A DNA stretch of 64,000 nucleotides, from positions 16,703 through 80,702 of the forward strand of contig JBJHBI010000010.1 of NCBI GenBank assembly GCA_050485405.1. The letters run 5' to 3'. The position numbers and the translations under genes are program-made. Source of the stretch: Saliniramus sp050485405 (GTDB taxonomy: Bacteria; Pseudomonadota; Alphaproteobacteria; Rhizobiales; Beijerinckiaceae). Numbering within the stretch: the first letter of the stretch is position 1; each line of letters starts with the position of its first letter. Shown piece by piece: positions 25,736 to 35,130 of the stretch. The notes under the pieces were generated by a model. It was not told the DNA's origin, did not search any database, and worked only from the letters and a program-made list of their open reading frames with translations.

Positions 25736-26821
25736 ATGGCGACGAATACGAAGACGCCGCAGGCCGGTGACGGGCCCGTGCCGACCGGCAAACCCTCGGC
25801 AGACGTGAAAACTCCGGCAAACGTCCAAGCTCCGGCAGCTGCGAAAGCGCCTGCGGACGCGAAGGCTGCGACGAAGGATTCCGCCCCGGCATCCCCCGCG
25901 AAGCCGGCGCAGGCCGCAAATACCGGCCCGGCCCCCGCGAAGTCGCCCGCCGCTCCCGCACCGCAGGCCGCAGCTGCGCCCAAGGTCGAAGCCAATAGCG
26001 CGAGCAAGATCGAGAGCAAGCCCGAGGCCAAGATCGACGCAAAGCCCGAAGCCAAGGTAGAGCCCAAAACCGCGCCTGCGACGACGGTTGCCCCCGCGGC
26101 GAAGGCCGAACCCAAGGCAGCCACTAAGCCGGAACCCGCAGCCGCCGCGCCCAAATCGGATGCGACCAAGTCGGTCGCATCCAAGTCGGATGCACCGAAG
26201 GCAGCCGCGCCCAAATCGTCCGCTCCCAAATCGTCCGGTCGCAAGGCACCCGCCACGAAGGCGCCCGCCTCCAAGGCGGCTGCGCGCAGTGCCGTCGCGC
26301 CGAGTGTGAAGGCCGAGGCGGTCGCACCCGAGCCCGCGGCTGCGGCACCGAAGCCGGCGGCGGCCAAGCCTGTAGCGCCTGCAGCGAAGGTCGCCGCGCA
26401 GGTATCGACCGCTCAGCTCGGCTTCGAGCTGTTGCCCGGTGGCGATGCGGTGGCGAAGCCGCTGCGCATGGCGCTCGATCTGTCGACGCAGAGCGCACGT
26501 GACGGCTACGTCCGCGCACGCGAATCGCAGGAAGTGCTCCAGAAGGCCTGCGCCGAGAGCGTCGATGCCGCCTCGCGCGGTCTCGTCGCCATGAACGCGC
26601 AATGGATCGATCTGATGCGCATGCACAGCGACGCCACGCTCGGCCTGTGGCGCGCGACCATCACCGCACCCTCCCTCTCGGAGGCGGTGAAGGCGCAGAC
26701 GAGCGGCATGCGCCAAGCCTATGAAGGCACGGCTTCGCAGCTCAAGGCGATCGCCGAAACCGGCAGCCGCATCGCGAACGAGACGGCGGAGCCCCTGCGT
26801 AAGGCCTTTCCGGGCGTGTGA
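25736..26821 (+). CDS. Phasin-domain protein with long Ala/Lys/Pro-rich N-terminal tail
   Basis: 361 residues from ATG 25736. Residues 1 to about 220 are low complexity, built of short Ala-Pro-Lys units (KPEAKIDAKPEAKVEPK and similar), strongly basic and disordered. Residues 222-361 are helical and phasin-like: QLGFELLPGGDAVAKPLRMA, SRGLVAMNAQWIDLMR, and a C-terminal SGMRQAYEGTASQLKAIAE. The tail resembles histone H1-like tails of PhaF-type phasins, which tie granules to DNA, though in PhaF the tail is C-terminal. The Shine-Dalgarno is weak. A simple high-GC low-complexity protein is the alternative reading. Confidence 0.75.
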   Translation: MATNTKTPQAGDGPVPTGKPSADVKTPANVQAPAAAKAPADAKAATKDSAPASPAKPAQAANTGPAPAKSPAAPAPQAAAAPKVEANSASKIESKPEAKIDAKPEAKVEPKTAPATTVAPAAKAEPKAATKPEPAAAAPKSDATKSVASKSDAPKAAAPKSSAPKSSGRKAPATKAPASKAAARSAVAPSVKAEAVAPEPAAAAPKPAAAKPVAPAAKVAAQVSTAQLGFELLPGGDAVAKPLRMALDLSTQSARDGYVRARESQEVLQKACAESVDAASRGLVAMNAQWIDLMRMHSDATLGLWRATITAPSLSEAVKAQTSGMRQAYEGTASQLKAIAETGSRIANETAEPLRKAFPGV

Positions 26822-26853
26822 TTCCGGCTCACGCCGATTGTGCCGAAAGAAAC

Positions 26854-26886
26854 GCATCCGGGGGCTTGCGAAAATACTCCGGATGC
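26854..26886 (+). repeat. Inverted repeat before tRNA-His
   Basis: GCATCCGG (26854-26861) and CCGGATGC (26879-26886) form a perfect 8-bp inverted repeat with a 17-nt loop. It lies between the phasin-like gene and the tRNA. No T-run follows, so its terminator role is uncertain. Confidence 0.35.
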
Positions 26887-26965
26887 GGCATTCAATGCGC
26901 CGTCCCGCCCGGCGGGACGCGCCACACATGATATGCGCCGAGCATGCTCGAAGCATCGCAAACGT

Positions 26966-27042
26966 GCAGCTGTAGCTCAGTTGGTTAGAGCGTCGGATTG
27001 TGGCTCCGAAGGTCGGTGGTTCGAGCCCACCCAGCTGTACCA
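26966..27042 (+). tRNA. tRNA-His (anticodon GTG)
   Basis: 77 nt cloverleaf with encoded CCA at 27040-27042. Anticodon GTG is at 27000-27002 in the loop TTGTGGC, and the T-stem is GGTGG/CCCACC-like. The acceptor stem pairs G1 with T72 (wobble), then CAGCTG with CAGCTG. Base 73 is A and the base before G1 is T. The near-universal G-1/C73 identity pair is therefore missing, as known for a large clade of alphaproteobacteria whose HisRS has adapted. Confidence 0.96.
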
Positions 27043-27274
27043 TTTCCGCGAAACACTTCCCCACGCACAGACTGATCGCGCCCTTGACGGGTGACGCGCG
27101 TCGTCGACGCATCAAGCGCACGACACCTTCCCCGCTTCGCAAGACGAAAAACCCGCCGACCGGAGACTGGTCGACGGGCAAGATGTGTTTGCAGGCAAAA
27201 ATGCCGTCTCGGAAAGAATGCAATCTTGGCCGCGCGGGAGCGAGGCTGCGACCGGAGCGGCCGCAGCCGGGATC

Positions 27275-28879
27275 TCACCAACCGAGCGCGCAGCCGTCCT
27301 TGCGCGGATCGGAAGCGCCGATCAGGGTGCCGCTCGCATGGTCGATGGCAATGGCCTGCGCGCCGCCGAGGGGGGAATCGAGTTCCTTGACCGCGCAGCC
27401 GTTCTCCGCGAGATAGCGCGCGACGCCCGCATCGATGCCGCTCTCGACCTGCGTCTCGCCCTGATAGGCGAAGGCGCGCGGGGCGTCGATCGCCGCCTGC
27501 AACGGCATACCCTCCTCGAAGAGCCGCATCATCAGATGCGCGTGCCCGCCGGACTGGTACTGCCCGCCCATCACGCCGAAGGGCAGGACGGGCTTGTCGT
27601 CCTGCATCACGAGGCCGGGAATGATGGTATGCATCGGGCGCTTGCGCGGCTCGAGCCGGTTGGGATGATCGGCGGCGAGGCTGAAGCTCGCACCCCGGCA
27701 ATGCAGCATCACGCCGCTCTTCGGCGCGAGCAGCGTCGAGCCGAAGGCGTGGAAGATCGAATTGATGAACGAGACCACGAGCCCGTCCTGATCGACCACC
27801 GAGAGGCAGATCGTATCGGTCTCCCACGGCGCCGGCCCGAGCTTGCGCTCCGCATGGGCGTTGCGTGCTTCCGGTGCCGGGCGCAGCGCCTCGCGGCGCA
27901 CGAAATCGATCGCCGCCGGACCGAGGAACTCATCCACCCCGATTTTCATGAAGGCGGGATCGGTGATGCCCCGGTCACGCAGGAAATAGGCCGCACGGGT
28001 GGCTTCGAGATAGAGCCGCATGCGCTCGCCCGGATCGGTGCAGCCGGTCCAGACGTCCCAGTTCTCCAGGGCCGCGAGGATGAGAAGCGCCGTCGCGCCC
28101 TGCCCGTTGGGCGGGCATTCGAGGATGTCGCGTCCTTTGTAGCGCCCCGAGATCGGGTCGGCGTAATCGCTCGTCTGCGCGGCGAAATCATCGAGGGTAT
28201 GCACCCCGCCGAGCGCATTCAGCGTCGAGACGATGTCGTCGGCCACCGCGCCCTCGTAGAATCCGGCGCGCCCCTTCCGGCCGATCAGGCGCAGCGACGC
28301 CGCGAGCGCGGGCTGGGCGTGGCGCGAACCGAGCGCGGGAGGCGAACCACCGGGCAGGAAGGCCTCCGCGGTGACCGGATTGCGCGCGAGGCGCTTCGCA
28401 TTGCTCTGCCAGTCGAAGGCGACGCGCGGCGCGATGGCGTAGCCTTCCTCCGCGACTTTCGCCGCCGGCTCTAGCAGTTCGGCGAGATCGAGCTTGCCGT
28501 AATCGGCATGCAGGCGGCACCAGGCGTCGACGGCGCCCGGCACCGTCACCGCATGGGGGGAATTGTCGGGGATCTCGGTCAGCCCCTGATCCGCGAGAGC
28601 GGCATGGTCGCTCGCTGCCGGCGTGCGCCCGGATCCGTTGATGGTGACGGGCTTTGCACCGGGTTTCGCGATGATGGCGAAGCAATCGCCACCGATCCCC
28701 GTCATGGCCGGCTCGACCACGCCGAGCATCGCGGTCGCGGCGATCGCGGCATCGACGGCGCTGCCGCCCTTGCGCATCACCTCGACGCCGATCAGGGAAG
28801 CCTGCGGGTGGGACGTGGCGATCATCGCCCGCGTGCCGTAGACGGCGGAGCGCCCGGGGCGCTGGAAATCACGGTTCAT
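27275..28879 (-). CDS. Gamma-glutamyltransferase family protein (YwrD-like)
   Basis: 534 residues from ATG 28879, preceded by AAGGAGA. The frame is open to 29095 but has no similarity there. It is an Ntn-hydrolase: NASEGVEPAMTGIGGDCF-like block near residue 60, and the self-processing Thr at 356 in DTICLSVVDQDG. The classical TTHxSVVD is altered (Ile and Cys replace Thr and His), as in more distant GGT paralogues. Near the end is PLGGAQAIAIDH. No signal peptide is seen, so it is probably cytoplasmic. The substrate is unknown. Confidence 0.88.
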   Translation of the reverse strand: MNRDFQRPGRSAVYGTRAMIATSHPQASLIGVEVMRKGGSAVDAAIAATAMLGVVEPAMTGIGGDCFAIIAKPGAKPVTINGSGRTPAASDHAALADQGLTEIPDNSPHAVTVPGAVDAWCRLHADYGKLDLAELLEPAAKVAEEGYAIAPRVAFDWQSNAKRLARNPVTAEAFLPGGSPPALGSRHAQPALAASLRLIGRKGRAGFYEGAVADDIVSTLNALGGVHTLDDFAAQTSDYADPISGRYKGRDILECPPNGQGATALLILAALENWDVWTGCTDPGERMRLYLEATRAAYFLRDRGITDPAFMKIGVDEFLGPAAIDFVRREALRPAPEARNAHAERKLGPAPWETDTICLSVVDQDGLVVSFINSIFHAFGSTLLAPKSGVMLHCRGASFSLAADHPNRLEPRKRPMHTIIPGLVMQDDKPVLPFGVMGGQYQSGGHAHLMMRLFEEGMPLQAAIDAPRAFAYQGETQVESGIDAGVARYLAENGCAVKELDSPLGGAQAIAIDHASGTLIGASDPRKDGCALGW

Positions 28880-29102
28880 GGGTATGTCGTCTCCTTCGAT
28901 CGCGGCGGTCCCGGCCTTCGTCGGACTGGGCGTGGCCGACCGGCGCATCGTTCTCGTGGCGCGATCATAACCTCTGATCGACGCGCCGGCGCCCCCTCGA
29001 CCTGCGCGAAAACGGAGAAACGGATATGGCGTGACGCGCGCAAGCGCCACGGCTTGCCGAGGCGCTGCGCGACGTGGCGGATACAGAGAAAGCAATGATG
29101 CG

Positions 29103-31661
29103 CTAGCGCGCCATCACGTCCTTCACCGTCTCCACCAGTTGCTTGAGTGTGAAGGGTTTGGGCAGGAAGTTGAATTCCTCGCCCTCGGGCAGATTCTTGC
29201 GGAAGGCGTCCTCGGCATAGCCGGAGACGAAGATGACCTTCAGCCCGGGATGCTTGCCGCGCAATTCGCGCAGAAGCGTCGGCCCGTCCATCTCCGGCAT
29301 CACCACGTCCGAGACCACGAGATCGACGGGCACGTCCTGCTCTTCCATGATCTCGAGCGCCTCGACACCGGATGCGGCTTCCAGCACGGTATAGCCGCGC
29401 GCCGAGAGTGCCCGCCCGTTGACGGCGCGTACGGGATCCTCGTCCTCGACGAGCAGGATCACGCCCTCGCCGGTGAGATCGCGCGCCTCTTCCTTGGTGG
29501 CCTGCGGCTGCTCCTCCTCGACGCCCTCCTCGGGGACGTGGCGCGGCAGGAAGACCCGGAAGGAGGTGCCCTCCCCGATCTGCGAATCCGCATAGATGAA
29601 GCCGCCCGACTGCTTGACGATGCCGAAAACGGTGGAAAGCCCGAGCCCCGTCCCCTTGCCGATTTCCTTGGTGGTGAAGAACGGCTCGAAGATCTTGTCC
29701 ATCACGTCGGGGGGAATGCCGGTACCCGTATCCGAGACCTCGACGAGGACGTAATCGGCCGCCGGCATGCCGGTCAGGGCGAGTTCCTCGGCCTCCGGCG
29801 CCTCGACATTCGCCGTACGGATGGTGAGCTTGCCGCCATCGGGCATCGCGTCGCGGGCATTGACCGCGAGATTGACCACCACCTGCTCGAACTGGTTCAC
29901 ATCCGCCTTGATGGGCCACAGATCGCGCCCGTGGCGCAGGTCGAGCTCGACCCGCTCGCCGAGCAGGCGCTTGAGCAGCATCGACAGATCCGACATCACG
30001 TCGCCGAGCTGCAGCACTTCCGGGCGCAGCGTCTGGCGGCGCGAGAAGGCGAGCAGCTGGCGCACCAGGCTCGCGGCCCGGTTCGCGTTCTGCTTGATCT
30101 GCATGATGTCCTGGAAGGCGGGATCGGTCTGGCGGTGATTGGCGAGCAGCAGATCGGAATAGCCGATGATCGCCTGCAGGACGTTGTTGAAATCATGCGC
30201 CACGCCGCCGGCGAGCTGGCCCACGGCCTGCATCTTCTGGGCCTGGGCGAATTGGCGCTCGAGCTGGCGCTGCTCGCTGGTATCGAGGGCATAGAGGATG
30301 ACCGCCTCGCCCTCCTCGTTCTCGCCTTCTTCCGCCGGGCTGAGCCAGATCCGCGCCGAACGCCCGCCATCGCCAGCGAGCGAGACTTCCACCGGCGCGA
30401 CGCCGGAGCGCGCCTCGGCCGCGTCGTGCAGGGCGGCGGAGAGCGCTTCGCGGTCGGCCTCGGTGACCTGGTCGAAGAGGTTGGGCCCGTCATCCTCGCC
30501 GCGATGAGCGGGGCCGAACAGGCGCGCGAAGGAGGCGTTGGTGCGCAGGATGCGCCCGCCGCGCTGGAGCGTGGCGATGGCGACAGGGGTATTATTGAAG
30601 AAACGCGCGAAACGCACTTCCGCCGCGCGCTGGCCTTCGGCGCTGCCCTCCTCGCCGGCGGAGCGGTTGATCACGAGGGAGCGCGAAGCTCCCACCTCCC
30701 CGTCCTGACCAAAGGCGACGCGGTGATAGATGCGCACCGGCAGGGCCTGGCCGTCGCGGCGGCGCATGTCGAGATCGAAGGTCTCGGTGCGCACCTCGCC
30801 CGGGGCGCCGGTGATCGTCGTCATGATCGCCACGACGTTTGCGGGCAGGACGTCCTCGATGCGAAGCCCCCCGGAACCGACCTCCGCGAGATCGTGGCCG
30901 AGCCAGGCGGCGAGCGTGGCGTTGATATAGGCGATGGAGCCTTCGGTCTCGACCGAGAAGAAGCCCGCCGGCGCGTGGTCGAGATAATCGATCGCGTGCT
31001 GGAGTTCCTGGAAGACGTTTTCGTGACGCTCGCGTTCATGCGTCACGTCGGCGACGCTCCACAAGGTCGCGGTGGCGCCGCCGGGACGCGGAAGGGGGCG
31101 CACGCGTACCCGGTACCAGCCGAATTCCGTCCGCCCGGCAAGGCCCGGCGAGAGGCGGATCTCCTCGGCCAGCGCCCGGTGTTCGCGCGCCGCCTGCGAG
31201 AGCCGGTAGATCGCCTCGGACACTTCCGGCGCACCGACGAAGAGCCGCTCGACAGGTTTCACGTCACCCGGATCGCGCGCACCGGCAAAGGCGAGATAGG
31301 CCTCGTTGGCATAGACGACGCCGCCGTTCTCACCGGCCACGACGAGCCCCTCGGCGGAACTGTCGGCCATGGCCTTGGTGAGATCGTTGCGTCCGCTCGC
31401 ACCGGAGAATTGCAGCGCCCCGATGGCATAGGCGGCGATGAAGAAGACGCCGGCCACGGCCAGCAGGGCGAGGATGCCCATGATGGCGAGGCGGGCCTGT
31501 TCGCCGCTGAACAGGTTGAGGCCGAGAAACGCCGCCGGCAGGGCGATGGCGAGCATCACCAATAGCCATATGTTGCCGGATTTCTCCGACCTGTCGATGG
31601 TGCTGCGGGCTTTGTCGCTCGGTGGAGCCATGGGAGGGAAACCGCCTGTGCTGAACGTCAC
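29103..31661 (-). CDS. cckA: Cell-cycle hybrid histidine kinase CckA
   Basis: 852 residues from GTG 31661; ATG 31631 is an alternative. Two N-terminal membrane helices (IWLLVMLAIALPAAFLGL and IMGILALLAVAGVFFIAA) are followed by PAS domains. The H-box is VAHDFNNVLQAIIGYSD with His489. The HATPase has NLAVNARDAMPDGG, DTGTGIP and GTGLGLSTV. The receiver domain has Asp785 in SDVVMPEMDG. This layout and the AHDFNN H-box are diagnostic of CckA, which phosphorylates CtrA and CpdR through ChpT. Its GTG follows the flhB stop directly, a link to the flagellar cluster that is common in alphaproteobacteria. Confidence 0.93.
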   Translation of the reverse strand: MTFSTGGFPPMAPPSDKARSTIDRSEKSGNIWLLVMLAIALPAAFLGLNLFSGEQARLAIMGILALLAVAGVFFIAAYAIGALQFSGASGRNDLTKAMADSSAEGLVVAGENGGVVYANEAYLAFAGARDPGDVKPVERLFVGAPEVSEAIYRLSQAAREHRALAEEIRLSPGLAGRTEFGWYRVRVRPLPRPGGATATLWSVADVTHERERHENVFQELQHAIDYLDHAPAGFFSVETEGSIAYINATLAAWLGHDLAEVGSGGLRIEDVLPANVVAIMTTITGAPGEVRTETFDLDMRRRDGQALPVRIYHRVAFGQDGEVGASRSLVINRSAGEEGSAEGQRAAEVRFARFFNNTPVAIATLQRGGRILRTNASFARLFGPAHRGEDDGPNLFDQVTEADREALSAALHDAAEARSGVAPVEVSLAGDGGRSARIWLSPAEEGENEEGEAVILYALDTSEQRQLERQFAQAQKMQAVGQLAGGVAHDFNNVLQAIIGYSDLLLANHRQTDPAFQDIMQIKQNANRAASLVRQLLAFSRRQTLRPEVLQLGDVMSDLSMLLKRLLGERVELDLRHGRDLWPIKADVNQFEQVVVNLAVNARDAMPDGGKLTIRTANVEAPEAEELALTGMPAADYVLVEVSDTGTGIPPDVMDKIFEPFFTTKEIGKGTGLGLSTVFGIVKQSGGFIYADSQIGEGTSFRVFLPRHVPEEGVEEEQPQATKEEARDLTGEGVILLVEDEDPVRAVNGRALSARGYTVLEAASGVEALEIMEEQDVPVDLVVSDVVMPEMDGPTLLRELRGKHPGLKVIFVSGYAEDAFRKNLPEGEEFNFLPKPFTLKQLVETVKDVMAR

Positions 31662-32729
31662 TTATGCCCGAATACGCCGTAGCCGCAAGACGTAACCGAT
31701 CACTTCCGCCACGGCTTTGTAGTGTTCCACCGGGATTTCGTCCTCGATCTCGATACTCGCGTGCAGAGCCCGCGCAAGGGGGGGATTCTCGACGATCGGG
31801 ACACCGTTCTCACCGGCGACCTTCCGGATCCGCAGCGCGATGTGATCGACGCCCTTGGCGACGCAGACCGGAGCCTGCATGCCCTGCTCGTATTTCAGCG
31901 CCACGGCGTAGTGGGTGGGGTTGGTGATGATCACGGTGGCGTCGGGCACCGAGGCCATCATGCGTCCGCGCACGCGCGCCATGCGCGTCTGCTTCATCTT
32001 GGCCTTGACCTCGGGGTTACCTTCGGTCTGCTTGTATTCGTCGCGCAGTTCCTTGCGGGTCATGCGCTGCTTGTTGTACCAGCGCACGCGCTGATACATC
32101 AGGTCCGCGACGGCGACGAAGAAGAACAGCACGAGGATGCCGAGCATCAGCTTCACCGCGCCGCTCTGCGCCGCCTGCGGGATGATCCGCGGCTCGACCT
32201 GGATCAGCAGATCGAGCGTGTGCCGCTCACTCCACAGGATCACCCCGGCGAGCGCGCCGACGATGAGGATCTTCATCAGGCCCTTGGCGAAATTGACCAG
32301 CGCCTCCTTGCCGAACAGGCGCTTTGCGCCGTTGATCGGCGAGATCCGCTCGAGCTTGGGCTGGAGGGGGTCGACGGTCCAGAGCGGGCGGTGCTGGATC
32401 GCGCCGCCGGCGAGCCCTGCGAACATGATGAAGAGAAAGGGCAGCGCGAGCACGGTCAGCATGCCGATCAGCGCGTTGCGCGCGACCAGATAGAAGCCCG
32501 CACCGTCGGAAGGCACCTGATGCGCGTTCATCAGGAAGCCGCGCATCTCTTGCATGAAACCCGTACCCATGGGGCGTGCGAGGATGGCGATGCACAGGGC
32601 GAGCCCGGCCAGCACGAAGAGCGTATTGAGCTCCTGGCTCTTGGGAACGTCACCCTTTCGGAAGGCCTCGTCCAGTTTTCGCTGGGTCGGCTCTTCCGTA
32701 CGATCGTCCTTCTCCGACTGTTCAGACAT
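31662..32729 (-). CDS. flhB: Flagellar biosynthesis protein FlhB
   Basis: 355 residues: four membrane helices, then a cytoplasmic domain with the self-cleaving NPTH at 270-273. FlhB is the export-gate switch that changes substrate from rod/hook to filament. N-terminal EKDDRTEEPTQRKLDEA is typical. It lies 9 bp after fliR and touches cckA. Confidence 0.96.
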   Translation of the reverse strand: MSEQSEKDDRTEEPTQRKLDEAFRKGDVPKSQELNTLFVLAGLALCIAILARPMGTGFMQEMRGFLMNAHQVPSDGAGFYLVARNALIGMLTVLALPFLFIMFAGLAGGAIQHRPLWTVDPLQPKLERISPINGAKRLFGKEALVNFAKGLMKILIVGALAGVILWSERHTLDLLIQVEPRIIPQAAQSGAVKLMLGILVLFFFVAVADLMYQRVRWYNKQRMTRKELRDEYKQTEGNPEVKAKMKQTRMARVRGRMMASVPDATVIITNPTHYAVALKYEQGMQAPVCVAKGVDHIALRIRKVAGENGVPIVENPPLARALHASIEIEDEIPVEHYKAVAEVIGYVLRLRRIRA

Positions 32730-32738
32730 CGCGATGCC

Positions 32739-33494
32739 TCACAGCCCTGCGATCTCGGCGAGAAATTCGCCGATTTCCTGGAGAAACACGCCCATCATCA
32801 CGCCGACGGCGGTGAAGAGGATGATCATGCCGATCAGGATCGTCGCCGGCAGGGCGAGGAAGAAGACCGGCATCTGCGGCATCAGGCGCGCGAGCACGCC
32901 GAGCCCGAGATTGAACAGGATCCCGAAGACGAGAAACGGCGCCGATATCTGGATCGCGAGGCGAAACCCACGCGCCGCCGCCTGCACGCCGAGCGCGGCG
33001 GCATCCCCCGCAGCCGGCAATCCGCCGGGCGGCAGGAGATCGTAGGAATTGCGGATCGCGGCGATCGCCAGATGATGCAGATCCGTCGAGAAGATCAGCG
33101 TGATGCCGAGCAGCGAGAGAAAGTTGCCCACCGCCGCCTGCTGGCCGCCCATCGCCGGATCGACCGTCATGGCGAAGCCGAGCCCGGTCTGCTGCGCGAT
33201 AATGGTCCCCGCCGTCTGCAACGCACCGATGATCAGCCGCGTCGCCATGCCGAGCATCAGCCCGACGAAGATCTCGCTGATCAGAAGCGTGATCAGTTGC
33301 GGCCCGCCCTGCCCGATCGGCAGCACGGCTTGCGTGGCGGGAAACATCACCAGCGTGAGGAGCAGGGCGAAGCTCAGCCGCGCGCGCGCCCCCAGCGCCT
33401 GCTCGCCGATCGCGGGCAGGAGCATCACCAGCGTTCCGACCCGCGCGAAAGTGAGCAGGAAGGCCACTGCGATCTGGGGAATCAGCAGGTCCAT
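32739..33494 (-). CDS. fliR: Flagellar biosynthesis protein FliR
   Basis: 251 residues, six hydrophobic helices, starting MDLLIPQIAVAFLLTFARVG. Conserved GFAMTVDPAMGGQQAAVGNF and LGITLIFSTDLHH mark the export gate subunit that joins FliP5FliQ4FliR1. It lies between fliQ (84 bp upstream) and flhB (9 bp). Confidence 0.95.
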   Translation of the reverse strand: MDLLIPQIAVAFLLTFARVGTLVMLLPAIGEQALGARARLSFALLLTLVMFPATQAVLPIGQGGPQLITLLISEIFVGLMLGMATRLIIGALQTAGTIIAQQTGLGFAMTVDPAMGGQQAAVGNFLSLLGITLIFSTDLHHLAIAAIRNSYDLLPPGGLPAAGDAAALGVQAAARGFRLAIQISAPFLVFGILFNLGLGVLARLMPQMPVFFLALPATILIGMIILFTAVGVMMGVFLQEIGEFLAEIAGL

Positions 33495-33505
33495 GGGCGA
33501 TGACG

Positions 33506-33513
33506 TTAACCAT
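33506..33513 (-). promoter_or_regulatory. CtrA half-site TTAACCAT near fliR
   Basis: TTAACCAT (ATGGTTAA on the transcribed strand) lies 12 bp before the fliR start in the 84-bp fliQ-fliR gap. It matches the CtrA 8-mer, but no second TTAA is correctly spaced. Confidence 0.3.
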
Positions 33514-33578
33514 ATTCCGTGCGCCGCGCCCCTGATTCGTGCCTGCTCTCACCATCGAATTCGTCGCCGCTTTCCGGC

Positions 33579-33845
33579 TCAGCCCCCGGTCGCGATCGTC
33601 TCGGCGATGCGTTGCATGTAGCCGCCGAGCGCATCGCTCATGAAGGGCAGGAAGATCAGGAGCGAGGCGAAGACCGCGATGATCTTGGGCACGAAGATCA
33701 GCGTCTGCTCCTGCACCTGGGTCAGCGCCTGGATCAGGGAGATGGCGAGGCCGACGCCGAGCGCCACCAGCATGACCGGCGCGCCCATGCGAAGGAAGGT
33801 GAAGATGCCGTCACGCGCGATGTCGAGGATGAGCGAGCCCGTCAT
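33579..33845 (-). CDS. fliQ: Flagellar biosynthesis protein FliQ
   Basis: 88 residues, two membrane helices, export-gate subunit. Conserved ISLIQALTQVQEQTLIFVPK spans the loop and second helix. Typical length. Follows fliE by 39 bp. Confidence 0.95.
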   Translation of the reverse strand: MTGSLILDIARDGIFTFLRMGAPVMLVALGVGLAISLIQALTQVQEQTLIFVPKIIAVFASLLIFLPFMSDALGGYMQRIAETIATGG

Positions 33846-33884
33846 GGAATTGTTCCGATGCTTTTCATGGATGCGCCTTCGCCG

Positions 33885-34211
33885 TCAGACCGGCATGCGC
33901 ATGATTTCCTCGTAGGCCTGGATTACCCGGTCGCGGACGGCGACGAGCGTTTCGATCGCGGCCTCGCTCTCGGCCACGGCGGTGACGACGTCGACGACAT
34001 CCGCCTTGCCCGCAGCGACGGCGGCCGCCTGCGCCTCGGCTGCCTGTCCGCTCGCGCGCACGGAGCCGAGGGCGGAACCGACCATGGCCGAAAAGTCGGG
34101 CAACTCGCCCGCCTGGCTGGCCCGCCCGGCGGCGCCGGCGGCGCTCGACTGGCCGATATTCTGGACGGCGGCATAGGCGCCGGCGGCGAAAGCGTTGGTG
34201 GCCATGGGCAT
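33885..34211 (-). CDS. fliE: Flagellar hook-basal body complex protein FliE
   Basis: 108 residues, the MS-ring/rod junction protein. C-terminal EAAIETLVAVRDRVIQAYEE followed by IMRMPV is the FliE signature. The first 45 residues are Ala-rich and variable. Lies 21 bp after flgC. Confidence 0.94.
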   Translation of the reverse strand: MPMATNAFAAGAYAAVQNIGQSSAAGAAGRASQAGELPDFSAMVGSALGSVRASGQAAEAQAAAVAAGKADVVDVVTAVAESEAAIETLVAVRDRVIQAYEEIMRMPV

Positions 34212-34232
34212 CTACTCCGTTTCGCTGCGCCC

Positions 34233-34643
34233 TCAGGCGCGCAGGATGTCGATGGTGCGCGAGATCATGCGGCGGGTGGCGGTGACGAGGTTGAGATTGG
34301 CCTCGTAGCTGCGCTGCGCCTCGCGCATGTCCATCTGCTCGATCAACGAATTGACGTTGGGAAGCTTCACCTCGCCGTTCTCGTCGGCGGCGGGGTGGGA
34401 CGGGTCGAAGCGGGTGCGGAAGGCGCTCTGGTCCTCGCGGATGCGCCCGAGCTGCACCGTATGCGCCTGCAATTCGCGATCGAACCGGTTGGCGAAGGTG
34501 GGCACCCGCCGGCGATAGGGATCACCGCCGGGGGTGTTGGCGGTGGAGTCCGCGTTGGCGAGGTTTTCCGCGATCACGCGCATGCGGCCCGATTGGGCCT
34601 TCAGGCCGGATGCGGCGACGGAAATGGTCTTCATGAAGTCCAT
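34233..34643 (-). CDS. flgC: Flagellar basal-body rod protein FlgC
   Basis: 136 residues, proximal rod subunit. N-terminal MDFMKTISVAASGLKAQSGR and MRVIAENLANADST are the rod/hook family entry. C-terminal MDMREAQRSYEANLNLVTA is the matching coiled segment. 21 bp after flgB. Confidence 0.95.
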   Translation of the reverse strand: MDFMKTISVAASGLKAQSGRMRVIAENLANADSTANTPGGDPYRRRVPTFANRFDRELQAHTVQLGRIREDQSAFRTRFDPSHPAADENGEVKLPNVNSLIEQMDMREAQRSYEANLNLVTATRRMISRTIDILRA

Positions 34644-34664
34644 GGGCGATCACCTCGAGTAAAA

Positions 34665-35063
34665 TCAGCGTCTGCCTGTCGCGATGCGCAGCATCGAGAG
34701 GCTCTTTTCGTAGAGAGAGGCGGCGAGCTGGAAATCCGACTGGTTCTGCGCGGATTTCAGCATCTCCTCCTCGAGATTCACGGCATTGCCGCTCGGGCGC
34801 ACCTCGAAGCGCGCCGCGTTGCGTTCGGTGAGCCCCGGTCGCGCCTGATCCAGGGCGATATGCCCCGGCGACGTGCGCGCGACCTGAACATTGCCGCCGA
34901 CGGGGCGCCCGCGCGCATCGAGCTGCGGTTCGGCCACGTCACGCGGCTTGAAGCCCGGCGTATCGGCATTGGCGACGTTTTCCGCGATCACCTTCTGGCG
35001 CGCCTGATGCCAATGCATGCGCGTCTTGAGCTTCTCGATCAGCGGCAGACCTGCGACGGACAC
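34665..35063 (-). CDS. flgB: Flagellar basal-body rod protein FlgB
   Basis: 132 residues, proximal rod subunit. Conserved HQARQKVIAENVANADTPGF near residue 19 and EEEMLKSAQNQSDFQLAAS near residue 98. It is first in the operon flgB-flgC-fliE-fliQ-fliR-flhB(-cckA), and the CtrA-type box lies 72 bp upstream. Confidence 0.95.
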   Translation of the reverse strand: MSVAGLPLIEKLKTRMHWHQARQKVIAENVANADTPGFKPRDVAEPQLDARGRPVGGNVQVARTSPGHIALDQARPGLTERNAARFEVRPSGNAVNLEEEMLKSAQNQSDFQLAASLYEKSLSMLRIATGRR

Positions 35064-35130
35064 CGGACATCTCCGTTACTCGAATCGCGTGCACGCCATC
35101 CGACGACACCCGGCAAAAATTGCCGTGTGT

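Noticed and set aside
29031..31565. An 844-codon open frame antisense to cckA
   Set aside because: Same GC-driven artefact; the cckA frame has full kinase motifs, the antisense one has none.
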